Shown: positions 1 to 10,066, counted from the stretch's first letter. The stretch: DNA of 64,000 bases from Thermasporomyces sp036564245 (GCA_036564245.1 DATCKU010000030.1:1-64000), one strand, 5' to 3'. Translations and numbers: made by a program. The notes: generated from the letters alone by a model not told the origin.

Positions 1-79
1 GACGAAAGCGTGCAAGCAAGCGCTGATCAAGGCCCACGGCGGGTTCTGGGTTGTGGCACCACCTGATGTGCCTCGTCGT

Positions 80-1069
80 TCAGGTGGCGACGAGCTTGTC
101 GAAGAGCGTGTTCACCTCGGTGTCGACCACCTGCCGCTCCGGATGCGCGTCGTACCACTCCACGATCTCCCGCGCCCCCATGGCGAACGGCACCGTCGCC
201 ACGAAGTCCGGCACCAGAGCCTTGACCTTGCTGTTGTCGAAGATCACCGAGTGCGCCTTGTCACCCAGCAGCGGACCCTCGAAGGACGGTTCGGCGGCGA
301 CGATGGTGTCGGATGCCACGTGGACGAGCCTGGGCTCGACACCGGCGGCCGCAGCGATGCACCCGTAGATCTCGTTCCAGGTCAGGACCTCGTCGGAGGT
401 GATGTGGAACGCCTCGCCGATCGCCTTCGGATGGCCCAGCAGCCCGACGAACGCCTTGGCGAAGTCGGTGTGGTGCGTGAGCACCCACAGGGAGGTGCCG
501 TCACCGTGCACGACGACCGGCTGGCCGCGCCGCATCCGGTGGATGGCGGTCCAGCCTCCGAGGAGCGGGATCGCCGTGCGGTCGTACGTATGCGAGGGGC
601 GGACGATCGTCGCCGGGAACCCGCTGTCGCGGTACGCCGCCACGAGCAGGTCCTCACACGCGATCTTGTTGCGGGAGTACTCCCAGTGCGGGTTGCGCAA
701 CGGTGTCGACTCCACGATCGGGAGGCGGCCAGGAGGGGTCTGGTAGGCCGACGCCGAGCTGATGAAGACGTACTGTCCGGTACGCCCGGCGAAAAGGTCG
801 ATGTCGGTCTGCACGTGCTCCGGCGTGAATGCCACGAAGTCGGCCACGACATCGAACTCCCGGTCCCCGAGAGCGGCGCGTACCGACTCCGGATCACGGA
901 TGTCAGCTCGGACCAGCTCGGCCCCCTCCGGGACCGGTCGATGAACTGTCGTCCCGCGGTTGAGGATCGTGAGCTCCATGCCGGACGTCAGCGCTCGTGC
1001 GCTGCAGGCGGAGCTGATGATGCCGGTCCCACCGATGAACAAGACCTTGAGTGCGCTCATACCGGCCAT
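80..1069 (-). CDS. NAD-dependent epimerase/dehydratase family protein
   Basis: Extended short-chain dehydrogenase-like protein of 329 residues. The N-terminal Rossmann motif is GGTGIIS at about residues 12-18, and a YSRNK motif near residue 150 supplies the Tyr and Lys expected at the active site. The family oxidises, reduces or epimerises nucleotide-sugar or related substrates in the cytoplasm; this substrate is unknown, and similarity to the CSP41/isoflavone-reductase-like branch is only an impression. The start is ambiguous: ATG at 1069 or, three codons later, ATG at 1060 (MSALKVLF). A 255-base divergent gap separates it from dapD and holds one copy of the MT micro-ORF repeat that would be read towards this gene. 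Confidence 0.8.
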   Translation of the reverse strand: MAGMSALKVLFIGGTGIISSACSARALTSGMELTILNRGTTVHRPVPEGAELVRADIRDPESVRAALGDREFDVVADFVAFTPEHVQTDIDLFAGRTGQYVFISSASAYQTPPGRLPIVESTPLRNPHWEYSRNKIACEDLLVAAYRDSGFPATIVRPSHTYDRTAIPLLGGWTAIHRMRRGQPVVVHGDGTSLWVLTHHTDFAKAFVGLLGHPKAIGEAFHITSDEVLTWNEIYGCIAAAAGVEPRLVHVASDTIVAAEPSFEGPLLGDKAHSVIFDNSKVKALVPDFVATVPFAMGAREIVEWYDAHPERQVVDTEVNTLFDKLVAT

Positions 1070-1219
1070 CGTGCCACCGAAATGCGGACCGGCCGCGCGA
1101 TCCGTCCCAGCCTGGCCGAGCCGGACGTATCGCCACCGAACCAGCGGTTCGCCGACGACATGGCTGCGTAGGGGCAGCGGGGCGTCCCAATCACTCTGGC
1201 GAGAAAGGCTTTCTGACCG

Positions 1220-1273
1220 TCAGATGGAACGGGCGCCAGGGGTGAGTCCTGAAAGCCCTCCACACCTGGTCAT
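1220..1273 (-). repeat. MT micro-ORF repeat, copy 1
   Basis: Begins AATGACCAGGTGTGGAGGG and reads in frame as MTRCGGLSGLTPGARSI followed by TGA (17 codons). It shares CCCTCCACACCTGGTCATT (on the + strand) with the copy at 58177-58242. It lies in the divergent gap before dapD, with no upstream gene on its own strand, and could act as a leader to the epimerase gene. No Shine-Dalgarno sequence is visible. Confidence 0.6.
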
Positions 1274-1312
1274 TTCGAAGAGGTTCCTCAGGGACGGTGG
1301 AGGGTGCTCATC

Positions 1313-1318
1313 TAGGCT
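1313..1318 (+). promoter_or_regulatory. Putative -10 box for leaderless dapD
   Basis: TAGGCT lies six bases before the dapD ATG. This is the actinobacterial TAnnnT pattern at leaderless spacing, and no strong ribosome-binding site lies in between. Confidence 0.45.
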
Positions 1319-1324
1319 GGCGCC

Positions 1325-2266
1325 ATGACCCACACACCTGGTGCCTGGGGCTTCGGCGTCGCCACCCAGACGTACGCGGGGAAGATCCTCGACACCTGGT
1401 ATCCCGCTCCCGCCTTGGGGAAGCCGGGCCCCGACGACGACCAGCCACCTGCAGAGCTGCGCGCCTTGGAGGGTGAGGACGAGGTCCGCCGGGTGCGCCG
1501 TACGGTCGTCCGCACGGTCCTCGACTCCCTGGACGACCCGCCCGCCGACCCGGCCGATGCGTACCTGCGACTCCACCTGCTCTCGCATCGCCTGGTGCGC
1601 CCACGTGAGGCCAACCTCGACGGAATCTTCGGCGTGCTGAGCAACGTCGTGTGGACCAACCAGGGACCGTGCGAGGTCGAAGGCTTCGAGCAGACCCGGA
1701 TGCGACTGCGGGCGGCCGGACGTGAGGTCACGGTCTACGGCGTGGACAAGTTCCCGCGGATGGTCGATTACGTCGTGCCCACGGGCGTACGCATCGCCGA
1801 CGCCGACCGGGTGCGGCTCGGTGCGCACCTGGCCGAGGGCACGGTGGTGATGCACGAAGGCTTCGTCAACTTCAACGCCGGAACGCTCGGCTCCTCCATG
1901 GTCGAAGGACGCATCTCGGCCGGCGTGATCGTCGAGGACGGCTCCGACATCGGCGGTGGCGCCTCGATCATGGGGACGCTCTCCGGTGGCGGCACCCAGG
2001 TCATCTCCATCGGCAAGCGGTGCCTCATCGGCGCCAACGCCGGTATCGGTATTGCGCTGGGTGACGACTGCGTCGTGGAGGCCGGCTGCTACGTGACGGC
2101 TGGGGCCAAGGTCCGCCTGCCCGACGGCGAGATCGTCAAGGCCGTGGAGCTGTCCGGAATGCCGGGGCTACTCTTCCGACGCAACAGCATTTCCGGAGCG
2201 CTCGAGGCCATCCCTCGAGACGGCAAAGGCATCACGCTCAACTCCGCCCTGCACGCCAACGACTGA
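1325..2266 (+). CDS. dapD: 2,3,4,5-tetrahydropyridine-2,6-dicarboxylate N-succinyltransferase
   Basis: DapD of the actinobacterial type, 313 residues. It transfers succinyl from succinyl-CoA to tetrahydrodipicolinate in the succinylase route to meso-diaminopimelate and lysine, in the cytoplasm. The N-terminal half carries the characteristic GVDKFPRMVDYVVPTGVRI stretch. The C-terminal half is a left-handed beta-helix rich in hexapeptide turns (GRISAGVIVEDGSDIGGGASIMGTL region). The start ATG follows a TAGGCT box at leaderless distance. The stop overlaps the start of the next gene by one base, which suggests an operon. The partner aminotransferase dapC lies 2.4 kb downstream on the other strand. 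Confidence 0.95.
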   Translation: MTHTPGAWGFGVATQTYAGKILDTWYPAPALGKPGPDDDQPPAELRALEGEDEVRRVRRTVVRTVLDSLDDPPADPADAYLRLHLLSHRLVRPREANLDGIFGVLSNVVWTNQGPCEVEGFEQTRMRLRAAGREVTVYGVDKFPRMVDYVVPTGVRIADADRVRLGAHLAEGTVVMHEGFVNFNAGTLGSSMVEGRISAGVIVEDGSDIGGGASIMGTLSGGGTQVISIGKRCLIGANAGIGIALGDDCVVEAGCYVTAGAKVRLPDGEIVKAVELSGMPGLLFRRNSISGALEAIPRDGKGITLNSALHAND

Positions 2267-3132
2267 TGCGGTCCAGGGGATGCCTGCGAGCCCTGCTCGC
2301 CATCGTCGTCGTCTCCGCACTCGTGCTCGTCGGCCTCCGGCTCCTCCTCGACCACCTGTCCCGGCGACCGCTGTTCGACGCCTGTCGTGCCGAAGTCGCC
2401 GGCATGTCGGCCACCCTGACCATCGAGGAGGCGGAGAACGCGGCACTCATCAGCGCCTTGTCGGTGCGCCGCGGCATGCCGGCGCGGGCCGCGACCATCG
2501 CCTTGGCGGCGGCGTTCCAGGAGTCGGGGCTGCGCAACATCTCGTACGGCCATCTGGACTCGCTCGGGCTCTTCCAGCAGCGCCCGAGCCAAGGATGGGG
2601 TACGGCGGCCCAGATCCTCGATCCGTACTACGCCACCGGCCGGTTCTACGACGCCCTCGCCCAGGTGGAGGGGTACGAGTCCATGGAGATCGCCGACGCC
2701 GCCCAGGCAGTCCAGCGCTCGGCCGAGGGCTCGGCGTATGCGAAGCACGAGGAGAGCGCCCGTGCTCTCGCCTCGTCACTCACCGGTCACTCGCCCGCGG
2801 CGTTCAGCTGTGAGCTTCGCGAGCCACCGCAAGTCGCCAAGCCAGCTGGACTCCGCACCGAGCTCAACAAGGCGTTCGGCCGCAGCGCGTCCAGTCGCAC
2901 GACGGCGAAGGACGGGCGCAGCGTTCTCGAGGTCCGGCTGAACGATGACTCGGCGACGTACGGATGGTCGGTCGCCCAGTGGGCGGTGGCGTACGCCCAG
3001 CGGTTCGGCATCGAGTCGGTGTCGTACCGCGACCGAACCTGGTCAGTGCACGAATCGACGGAAGGGTGGCAGCCCGCCGACTCGCCCGTGCCAGCAGGCT
3101 CGGTCTACATCGAGCTCGCCCCCGCGCCGTAG
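2266..3132 (+). CDS. Membrane-anchored lysozyme-like domain protein
   Basis: 288 residues starting on the last base of the dapD stop (TGATG), so probably translationally coupled. A single hydrophobic segment at about residues 8-26 serves as signal anchor. The segment QESGLRN...DSLGLFQQRPSQGWG (about residues 85-115) is typical of a lysozyme/lytic-transglycosylase-like fold common in actinobacterial hypothetical proteins; the Glu of QESG is the likely equivalent of the catalytic acid. No second catalytic residue can be assigned by eye. The C-terminal 110 residues have no recognised domain. Linkage to dapD, which supplies a peptidoglycan building block, agrees with a cell-wall role, but activity is inferred. 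Confidence 0.7.
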   Translation: MRSRGCLRALLAIVVVSALVLVGLRLLLDHLSRRPLFDACRAEVAGMSATLTIEEAENAALISALSVRRGMPARAATIALAAAFQESGLRNISYGHLDSLGLFQQRPSQGWGTAAQILDPYYATGRFYDALAQVEGYESMEIADAAQAVQRSAEGSAYAKHEESARALASSLTGHSPAAFSCELREPPQVAKPAGLRTELNKAFGRSASSRTTAKDGRSVLEVRLNDDSATYGWSVAQWAVAYAQRFGIESVSYRDRTWSVHESTEGWQPADSPVPAGSVYIELAPAP

Positions 3133-3170
3133 CTGACCACGCCGGAACGGACTGCCCCGCGAGCAGTCCA

Positions 3171-3222
3171 GGCGTCTGCCACCCTCAGCGGGTGCCGGCC
3201 CCTGCCGTGGGTGGCAGACGCC
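3171..3222. terminator. Bidirectional hairpin between convergent genes
   Basis: A perfect 14-base inverted repeat, GGCGTCTGCCACCC (3171-3184) and its complement at 3209-3222, with a 24-base loop. It lies between the 3' ends of the lysozyme-like gene and gltA. No T-run follows, as is common in actinobacteria. Most of the hairpin is built from MT micro-ORF repeat copy 2. Confidence 0.6.
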
Positions 3223-3238
3223 CGCCATACGTGGTCAT
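3185..3238 (-). repeat. MT micro-ORF repeat, copy 2
   Basis: Starts 11 bases after the gltA stop, on the same strand. It reads MTTYGGRLPPTAGAGTR then TGA (17 codons) and is closest to the copies at 33548 and 38472, which share MTT-x-GGRL. Confidence 0.65.
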
Positions 3239-3249
3239 TTTGGTGGAGG

Positions 3250-4542
<1,293 letters not shown>

Positions 4543-4621
4543 GCTTTCCTCCGTCCTGCACATGCCGGTCGTCCTGCGTCACGGCCAGGCCCTGGCCGGG
4601 TGCGGCCTGGCGAGGCGGGCC

Positions 4622-5731
4622 TCACGGACGCACGGAGTCGTCCGCGGAGGCCAACCGGGCCGCGGCGGCGGCGACCCGATCATCCGTCGCGGTGAACGCT
4701 ACCCGGACATGCCGGACACCCGCGGCGCCGTAGAAGTCACCCGGAGTCACGAGGATGCCCCTCTCGGCACACCACCGCACCGAATCCCAGCATGGCTCAT
4801 CCCGGGTCAACCACAAATACAGCGAGCCTTCCGAGTGATCCACACGAAAGCCCGCCGCCTCGAATGCTCGGCGCAAGACCGTGCGCCGGTCCGCGTACCT
4901 GGCCCGCTGGCGCTCGACATGATCGTCGTCGTCCAGCGCGACCGCCATCGCGGCCTGGACCGGCGCCGGCACCATCATCCCCGCGTGCTTGCGCACCTCG
5001 AGCAGCCGGCCTACGAGCTCCGGGTCACCAGCGACGAAACCTGCACGGTAACCGGCGAGATTCGACCGTTTCGACAGCGAGTGCACGGCGAGTACGCCCT
5101 GGAAGCTGCCGCCGCAGACGTCAGGATGCAGCACCGAGGTGGGCTGCGCGTCCCAGCCGAACTCCAGATAGCACTCGTCCGACACGACCGTGGTGCCGCG
5201 CTCTCGGGCCCAGGCCACGACCTTTGCCAGGTGATCGGGTGGCAGGATCCGGCCAGTGGGGTTGGAGGGTGAGTTGAGCCACATCAGCGCGGGTGTTCTC
5301 GGCCCCAGCGCCAGCGTCGAGTCCGTGGCGATCACCTCGCAGCCTGCGAGCTGGCCCCCTACGGCGTAGGTGGGGTAGGCGGTCTCCGGCACCACCACCG
5401 CGTCACCTGGCCCGAGCCCCAACATGGTGGGCAGCCAGGCCACGAACTCCTTCGAGCCGATCGTCGGCAACACCGCCTCGGGCGCTATCCCCTCGACCCC
5501 GAAGCGTCGCTGCAGGTAGCTCGCAGCGCGAGCGCGCAGGGTCTCGGTCCCGTGTGTCGTCGGGTAGCCGGGGGCGTCTGATGCCGAGGCAAGGGCCTGT
5601 CGAATCAGCGGCGGCGTCGGGTCGACCGGCGTCCCCACCGAAAGATCGACGATCCCGTCCGGATGGGCAGCCGCACGTCGCTTTTCAGGCAGGAGACGGT
5701 CCCAGGGAAAGTCCGGCAGCTGCCCGCGCAC
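4622..5731 (-). CDS. dapC: Succinyldiaminopimelate transaminase
   Basis: Class I/II PLP-dependent aminotransferase of 369 residues. It converts N-succinyl-2-amino-6-ketopimelate to N-succinyl-LL-diaminopimelate, the step after DapD. SNPTG (residues 155-159) and the PLP-binding Lys221 in HSLSKRSNLAGYR match the family; DECYLEFGW supplies the Asp and Tyr that hold the cofactor. The start ATG at 5731 follows the ferredoxin gene by 132 bases on the same strand. The fdxA-dapC arrangement is conserved in many actinobacteria, which supports the specific assignment over a generic aminotransferase. Confidence 0.9.
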   Translation of the reverse strand: MRGQLPDFPWDRLLPEKRRAAAHPDGIVDLSVGTPVDPTPPLIRQALASASDAPGYPTTHGTETLRARAASYLQRRFGVEGIAPEAVLPTIGSKEFVAWLPTMLGLGPGDAVVVPETAYPTYAVGGQLAGCEVIATDSTLALGPRTPALMWLNSPSNPTGRILPPDHLAKVVAWARERGTTVVSDECYLEFGWDAQPTSVLHPDVCGGSFQGVLAVHSLSKRSNLAGYRAGFVAGDPELVGRLLEVRKHAGMMVPAPVQAAMAVALDDDDHVERQRARYADRRTVLRRAFEAAGFRVDHSEGSLYLWLTRDEPCWDSVRWCAERGILVTPGDFYGAAGVRHVRVAFTATDDRVAAAAARLASADDSVRP

Positions 5732-5863
5732 CTCGCTCCTCTCCGCACAGTGCTGTCCGCCACCGCATCCGGCTCCTCGTACGAGACCGGTTCACACCGG
5801 ATGAGGTGATTTCCGCCTCCCTGCCAGCTCGAGACGTGGCCTGGAGCGGCTCGGAGGATCCGG

Positions 5864-6190
5864 TCACTCCTCGTGTTCCTGCGGAGGCAGGGCTGCGACG
5901 AGCGGATGGTCCTTGTCGATCACACCGACCTTCGCCGCGCCCCCCGGCGAGCCGAGGTCTGCGAAGAAGTCGACGTTGGCGGTGTAGTAGTCCTTCCACT
6001 GATCCGGAACGTCGTCTTCGTAGAAGATCGCCTCAACGGGGCACACCGGCTCACACGCACCGCAGTCGACGCACTCGTCGGGGTGGATGTAGAGCATGCG
6101 TCTGCCCTCGTAGATGCAGTCCACGGGGCATTCGTCCACGCATGCCCTGTCCTTGAGGTCCACGCACGGCTGTGCGATGACGTACGTCAC
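5864..6190 (-). CDS. fdxA: Seven-iron-type ferredoxin
   Basis: 108-residue ferredoxin that carries electrons in the cytoplasm. Cluster cysteines are seen at residues 9, 17, 21 and 25 (CPVDC) and at 40, 43, 46 and 50 (CVDCGACEPVC), the pattern for one 3Fe-4S and one 4Fe-4S cluster. GTG at 6190 is the start because GAGGAGGAACC precedes it; the reading frame nine codons further upstream is not supported. The segment WKDYYTANVDFFADLGSPGGAAKVG is typical of the actinobacterial FdxA family. It is transcribed in the same direction as dapC. Confidence 0.93.
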   Translation of the reverse strand: MTYVIAQPCVDLKDRACVDECPVDCIYEGRRMLYIHPDECVDCGACEPVCPVEAIFYEDDVPDQWKDYYTANVDFFADLGSPGGAAKVGVIDKDHPLVAALPPQEHEE

Positions 6191-6270
6191 CGGTTCCTCC
6201 TCGCTTCGAACTCTCACCCCTAGTATCGCCAGGTGGGTTCAACGCTTCGGGCGAAGGGGTCCATTCCGCC

Positions 6271-6507
6271 GTGCTCTCACCTGCCGATGTCGGACGCCGA
6301 GTCGTGGTGCGCAGGAAGCTGGGGACCGAGCGGGGTCGGCCCGTCTACGGCGACGTGATCGGGATCCTCGAGTCGTGGTCCTGCGGCACCCTGGTGATCC
6401 GGCGCCGCGACGACACGGTGGTCTCGGTGGCGGAGGCTGACGTCGTGGCGGGCAAGCCCGTGCCGCCGCCTCCGCCGCGCCGCCCAGGACGACGACCTGA
6501 GGCCTGA
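6271..6507 (+). CDS. Stand-alone SH3-like domain protein (Rv0428c N-terminal type)
   Basis: 78 residues from a GTG start. The pattern GRRVVVRRKLG...YGDVIGILESW...LVIRRRDDTVVSVAEADVVAGKPVPP resembles the small beta-barrel domain normally fused in front of a GNAT acetyltransferase in Rv0428c-like proteins. Here the protein stops directly after that domain with a proline/arginine tail, and no acetyltransferase follows; the next gene is the convergent VanW gene. It may be a genuinely separate protein or the remnant of a GNAT gene. No ribosome-binding site is clear. Confidence 0.65.
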   Translation: MLSPADVGRRVVVRRKLGTERGRPVYGDVIGILESWSCGTLVIRRRDDTVVSVAEADVVAGKPVPPPPPRRPGRRPEA

Positions 6508-6553
6508 ACCACACATCACCTGGGTCCGAGGCCGCGCGGCGAGAGACCCGCGA

Positions 6554-8353
6554 CTACTCCGGCGGAGGCGGCGTCTCGGGGTCCTTGGGCTCAGGTCCGC
6601 AGATCACGCGGTCCTCCGGCGCGTACGTCACGTGGTCGACCTCGGAGTCCACCAGCTTGCCGTCGCGATAGATCCAACGCTTGACGTCGACCTGGAAGCC
6701 CTCGACGCCGTTCTCCTGCGGCACGCAGCCCTCTTCGTCGTCGTAGATCGTCTTCGGCGGCTTGACGTTGTAGGGCTTGGAGGTCTCCTCACGCACCGTC
6801 CAGTACTTCGTGCTCCAGAGCCGGACAGTGACGCTGCCGGTCGTGGACGGGGTGCTCGGGTTGATCCAGGCCTGTACGAGCACGCCGTAGGGCGTGTTGT
6901 TGCGCCACTTGAGATCGAGCGATCCCCAGAAGACCGTCGCTTCCCTCCCCATGGGGTAGCGGTCGATGTAGAAGCTGTGGGGACGGTGCTCGACGTCCTC
7001 CATGCCGGCGAAGAAGGCCGCGTTGTACGTCGTGGTGGCCACCTGCGACACACCACCGCCGAGGTCCTCGCGCAGCCGGCCGTTGCGGATGATGTAGCCC
7101 TCGGTGAAGCCGTTCTCCTTCGTCCGCTCACCGACGAGGCCGTTGAGGCTGAAGATCTCTCCGGGCTTGATCAATGCGCCGTTGATCAACTCTGCCGCTC
7201 GGCCGATGTTGACGTTGCGGTACTCGGCATGCGGGTAGTGGGTGGTGAACTCGCTCACTATCTCCCGCACTCCGAGCTTGCGTGCCTCCGCGGTGGTGAG
7301 CTCGGGCTGGGCGACGACGGTCTGCACCTTGGCCACGCGCTCGTCACCGGTCTTCGGCAGCGCCGCCACCACCGCCTGGGCAAGCTTCGCCCGCGGCACG
7401 GCGTGACCGGCCTTGCTCGGCAAGATGGTCGGAGCCCCACCCGATATCACGATCTGGGCGTCTTGGGGCTCCTTCTGAACCTCGTCGAGCTTGTCCGCCA
7501 CGGCGGCGGCGAACTTCTTCGGGTCGAGCTTGGGGGTGAGCGTGCCCTCGGCATCCGGCACCATCTGCAGCGCGGAGCCGACCTCCTCCGGCGTCACGTC
7601 GAAGGACTCGTCGCCGACCTGCACCTTCACCACGCTTGACATGGCTGGCTGCGCGAACTCGCGCATGGCGCGGTCCAGCTCGTCCTGCCCTGCAGCAGGG
7701 AGGATCTCCGCTGCGGGCAAGGCGATGGGCGAGGTGAGGAGGAACTGCTTGGCGAGCTTTTGGGCTGCAGCGTCTCGATCGAGCTTGTAGCCGGATCGGG
7801 GCTCGTGTGGCTTGGGTGTTCCGCCTGCGAACGTGATACGCGCCTCGCGCGCTGGCCGGTCGACCTTCTTGGCCAGTGCGGCGATCGTGGCGTTCAGCCG
7901 CTTCTTGTCGACGGTGAGGACGGGTCGCACCTCACCGCCACCCACGAGCACTTCGACCACGCGCACCGGGTTGAACGTGCGAGGGACATAGGCAGCGTCG
8001 GCAGTCGCAGCGACGTTCAGTGCGAGGCCAGCCTCGGACGGTTTCAGCGTGTACGACTTGCCGCCGGCGGTCACGTCGATGGGCTTCTCCGCCCGAGGCA
8101 GCAGGCGCTGGCGCAGCCGCGCCTCAGCCGCGTCGCGGGACAGGCCGCCGATCTCGACGCCGGCAACGGTCGTGCCCCTCGGGACTCGGTCCCCGAGGCT
8201 GAACACCAGCGAGGTGTAGACGCCCAGCATGACGAGCATCACGCCGCCTGCTGCGAGTGCGACGATGCGCCCCGTGCGTCGGTCAGGCTGGCGCGGCAAC
8301 ACCTGCGTCTGGTCTGCTCCCCCCGGCTGGAACACGATCTCTTGCTCCTCCAC
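6554..8353 (-). CDS. VanW family protein with peptidoglycan-binding-like domains
   Basis: About 599 residues. One membrane segment (LAAGGVMLVMLGVYTSLVFSL) lies near the N terminus, so most of the protein is extracytoplasmic. Two repeats of the PG_binding_4 type (GVEIGGLSRDAAEARL... and a second near residues 230-320) precede a VanW domain, recognisable from FSTHYP-like and INGALIKPGEIFSLNGLVGERT...GGGVSQVATTTYNAAFFAGM. The family is linked to cell-wall metabolism and occasionally glycopeptide resistance, but its biochemical role is unknown. Start is uncertain: GTG 8353 is used because the upstream codons to GTG 8389 look non-coding and neither has a good ribosome-binding site. Confidence 0.85.
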   Translation of the reverse strand: MEEQEIVFQPGGADQTQVLPRQPDRRTGRIVALAAGGVMLVMLGVYTSLVFSLGDRVPRGTTVAGVEIGGLSRDAAEARLRQRLLPRAEKPIDVTAGGKSYTLKPSEAGLALNVAATADAAYVPRTFNPVRVVEVLVGGGEVRPVLTVDKKRLNATIAALAKKVDRPAREARITFAGGTPKPHEPRSGYKLDRDAAAQKLAKQFLLTSPIALPAAEILPAAGQDELDRAMREFAQPAMSSVVKVQVGDESFDVTPEEVGSALQMVPDAEGTLTPKLDPKKFAAAVADKLDEVQKEPQDAQIVISGGAPTILPSKAGHAVPRAKLAQAVVAALPKTGDERVAKVQTVVAQPELTTAEARKLGVREIVSEFTTHYPHAEYRNVNIGRAAELINGALIKPGEIFSLNGLVGERTKENGFTEGYIIRNGRLREDLGGGVSQVATTTYNAAFFAGMEDVEHRPHSFYIDRYPMGREATVFWGSLDLKWRNNTPYGVLVQAWINPSTPSTTGSVTVRLWSTKYWTVREETSKPYNVKPPKTIYDDEEGCVPQENGVEGFQVDVKRWIYRDGKLVDSEVDHVTYAPEDRVICGPEPKDPETPPPPE

Positions 8354-8683
8354 CTGACGAACGTGCCAACAGCGTGGCGTGGCTCTCACCCCCGCGTGAC
8401 GCGAACCCGACCACGCCCACCCGTGAAGACGACCGCGAGACCCCCGAGGTTGGCGGCTGGCTGGTCACCCCCCGAGCTTCGATGATCGCCACCTGCGCGG
8501 TCTCGACCGGCACAACTGTAGGTGCCGTAACCGACAATCTCGGCAAGCGTAAAGGGTTTTGGCCGACAGAAACCGGTTCGACAGCCGCCTGATACCGATC
8601 CGAAATCCAGAGTGCACCAGGACCGATGGGAGATTCATCACATATGGCTCCCACCGGTGACGATCCGCGTCGGCCGGATGTCG

Positions 8684-9154
8684 TCACGTGTCCCGCTCGC
8701 CCACATGGTGGGCGGGAACGGTCGGGTCCCGACGGGCTGGCCGACCGACGTTCCAGGCCGCTGCGAGAAGGCACAGGAGCAGGTAGGAGAGCCCGGTCAG
8801 GTCGCTCGCCAGCAGCACGTCTCCCTCCGGGCGTGGCAGCAGGGCCAGGGCCACCGGGACGAGCCACCCAGCGACCGTGAGCCCCGCCCCGGCGACGCCA
8901 CCGAGCCGCCTGGCCTGCGAGAACAGCAACGCCGTCGCGGCAACGGCGACGACAAGGCCGTACGGGATCGGCAGACCCGCCATCCGGACGTCCATCCGCG
9001 ACACCACGACGCCACACACGCCCGCCACGAGGCCGAGCAGGAAACCTGCGACGAGCGTCAGGATCCGGACCGCGCGCGAGCCCCGGGAGCCGCGAGCCGA
9101 CCCGGTCTCGTCGGCCAGGCCGCCCTCCTCGGGTGTGCCAGCTGCGTCGTCCAC
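8684..9154 (-). CDS. DUF6113 family membrane protein
   Basis: About 157 residues, with a short charged N terminus and four hydrophobic segments (VRILTLVAGFLLGLVAGVCGVVV, IPYGLVVAVAATALLF, AGAGLTVAGWLVPVALALL, LTGLSYLLLCLLAAAWNV). DUF6113 proteins sit next to mshB in many actinobacteria, as here, 14 bases after the mshB stop, so the pair is probably an operon. Function is unknown. GTG 9154 is taken as start; the open frame runs 30 codons further but overlaps mshB. Confidence 0.75.
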   Translation of the reverse strand: MDDAAGTPEEGGLADETGSARGSRGSRAVRILTLVAGFLLGLVAGVCGVVVSRMDVRMAGLPIPYGLVVAVAATALLFSQARRLGGVAGAGLTVAGWLVPVALALLPRPEGDVLLASDLTGLSYLLLCLLAAAWNVGRPARRDPTVPAHHVGERDT

Positions 9155-9168
9155 GCTGCACGTACCAC

Positions 9169-10053
9169 TCAGGCGACCCCGGCGAACAGATCCGACTCCA
9201 CTCCCGCCGACGGCGAGGCCTGACCCCGCACCAGGCGAAAACACTCCACTCCCCAGATCTGGTTCCCGAGGTTGTTGGACAGCGCGAAGAACGGTCCGTC
9301 GACCGAGATCTGCGTGGCATGTGCGCGCATCGCCGCCATCTTCTGCTCGATGTAGGCCGTCGCGTCGATGCGCGTGCTGATCATCTCGTCAGGCACCACG
9401 AACGGTGGCAGCTCGCCGTCAGGGTCGAGCCCTTCAAAGTTGGTGGTGTCACCGCTCTCCCGCAGTCTGCGCAGACCCTCACGGAACAACGACTGCGGCA
9501 TCGCGGACCAGTAGACCTTCGGGATGTCCCACGCCTCGCCGAGGTCGGCGCGGTAGGAGGGCGCACTGGCCAGGACGTAGGCGTACATGGCGACGCGGTG
9601 CGCCTGGATGTGGTCGGGATGGCCGTAGCCGCCGAAGTCGTCGTAGGTCACGAGCACCTGCGGCCTCACCTCGCGGATCACCGACACCAGGTGATCGGCC
9701 GCCTCGCGCAGGTCGGCGCGCCAGAAGCACTCCGGCCGGTCGTTCGCCGGTGTGCCCATCATGCCGGAGTCGCGGTAGCGACCCGCGCCACCCAGCCATC
9801 GCTGATCCTTGACGCCGAGCGCGGCCATCGCGTCGGCCATCTCCTTCTCGCGGTGGTCTCCGAGCCGGTCGTCCCGATCGGCGGCCAGGTGAGCGAGCTC
9901 GGGGACGAGGATCTCGCCCTCCTCACCCCGGGTGCAGGTGACGAGCGTGACCTGGGCGCCTTCGGCCGCGTACTTGGCCATCGTCGCGCCGGTGCCGATC
10001 GTCTCGTCGTCTGGATGCGCGTGTACGAGCAGGAGTCTGCGGTCCGTAGGCAT
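9169..10053 (-). CDS. mshB: N-acetyl-GlcN-inositol deacetylase of mycothiol biosynthesis
   Basis: 294 residues. It removes acetyl from GlcNAc-inositol in the synthesis of mycothiol, the low-molecular thiol of actinobacteria. The zinc site is visible as AHPDDE (His13, Asp16) and the second motif is GYGHPDHIQAHR. GlcNAc-PI deacetylase fold and length fit MshB; the paralogue Mca (mycothiol conjugate amidase) is the main alternative. The start ATG 10053 (MPTDRRLLLVHAHP) is preceded by TAAGGT seven bases upstream, so the mRNA may be leaderless. The long open frame upstream of it is non-coding in appearance. Confidence 0.88.
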   Translation of the reverse strand: MPTDRRLLLVHAHPDDETIGTGATMAKYAAEGAQVTLVTCTRGEEGEILVPELAHLAADRDDRLGDHREKEMADAMAALGVKDQRWLGGAGRYRDSGMMGTPANDRPECFWRADLREAADHLVSVIREVRPQVLVTYDDFGGYGHPDHIQAHRVAMYAYVLASAPSYRADLGEAWDIPKVYWSAMPQSLFREGLRRLRESGDTTNFEGLDPDGELPPFVVPDEMISTRIDATAYIEQKMAAMRAHATQISVDGPFFALSNNLGNQIWGVECFRLVRGQASPSAGVESDLFAGVA

Positions 10054-10060
10054 GACCTCA

Positions 10061-10066
10061 ACCTTA
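10061..10066 (-). promoter_or_regulatory. Putative -10 box for mshB
   Basis: TAAGGT on the minus strand, seven bases before the mshB ATG: TAnnnT at leaderless spacing. Confidence 0.4.

Noticed and set aside
6508..6553. Terminator between the SH3-like and VanW genes (GGGTC...GACCC)
   Set aside because: Only five to six base pairs with a large loop; too weak to list.
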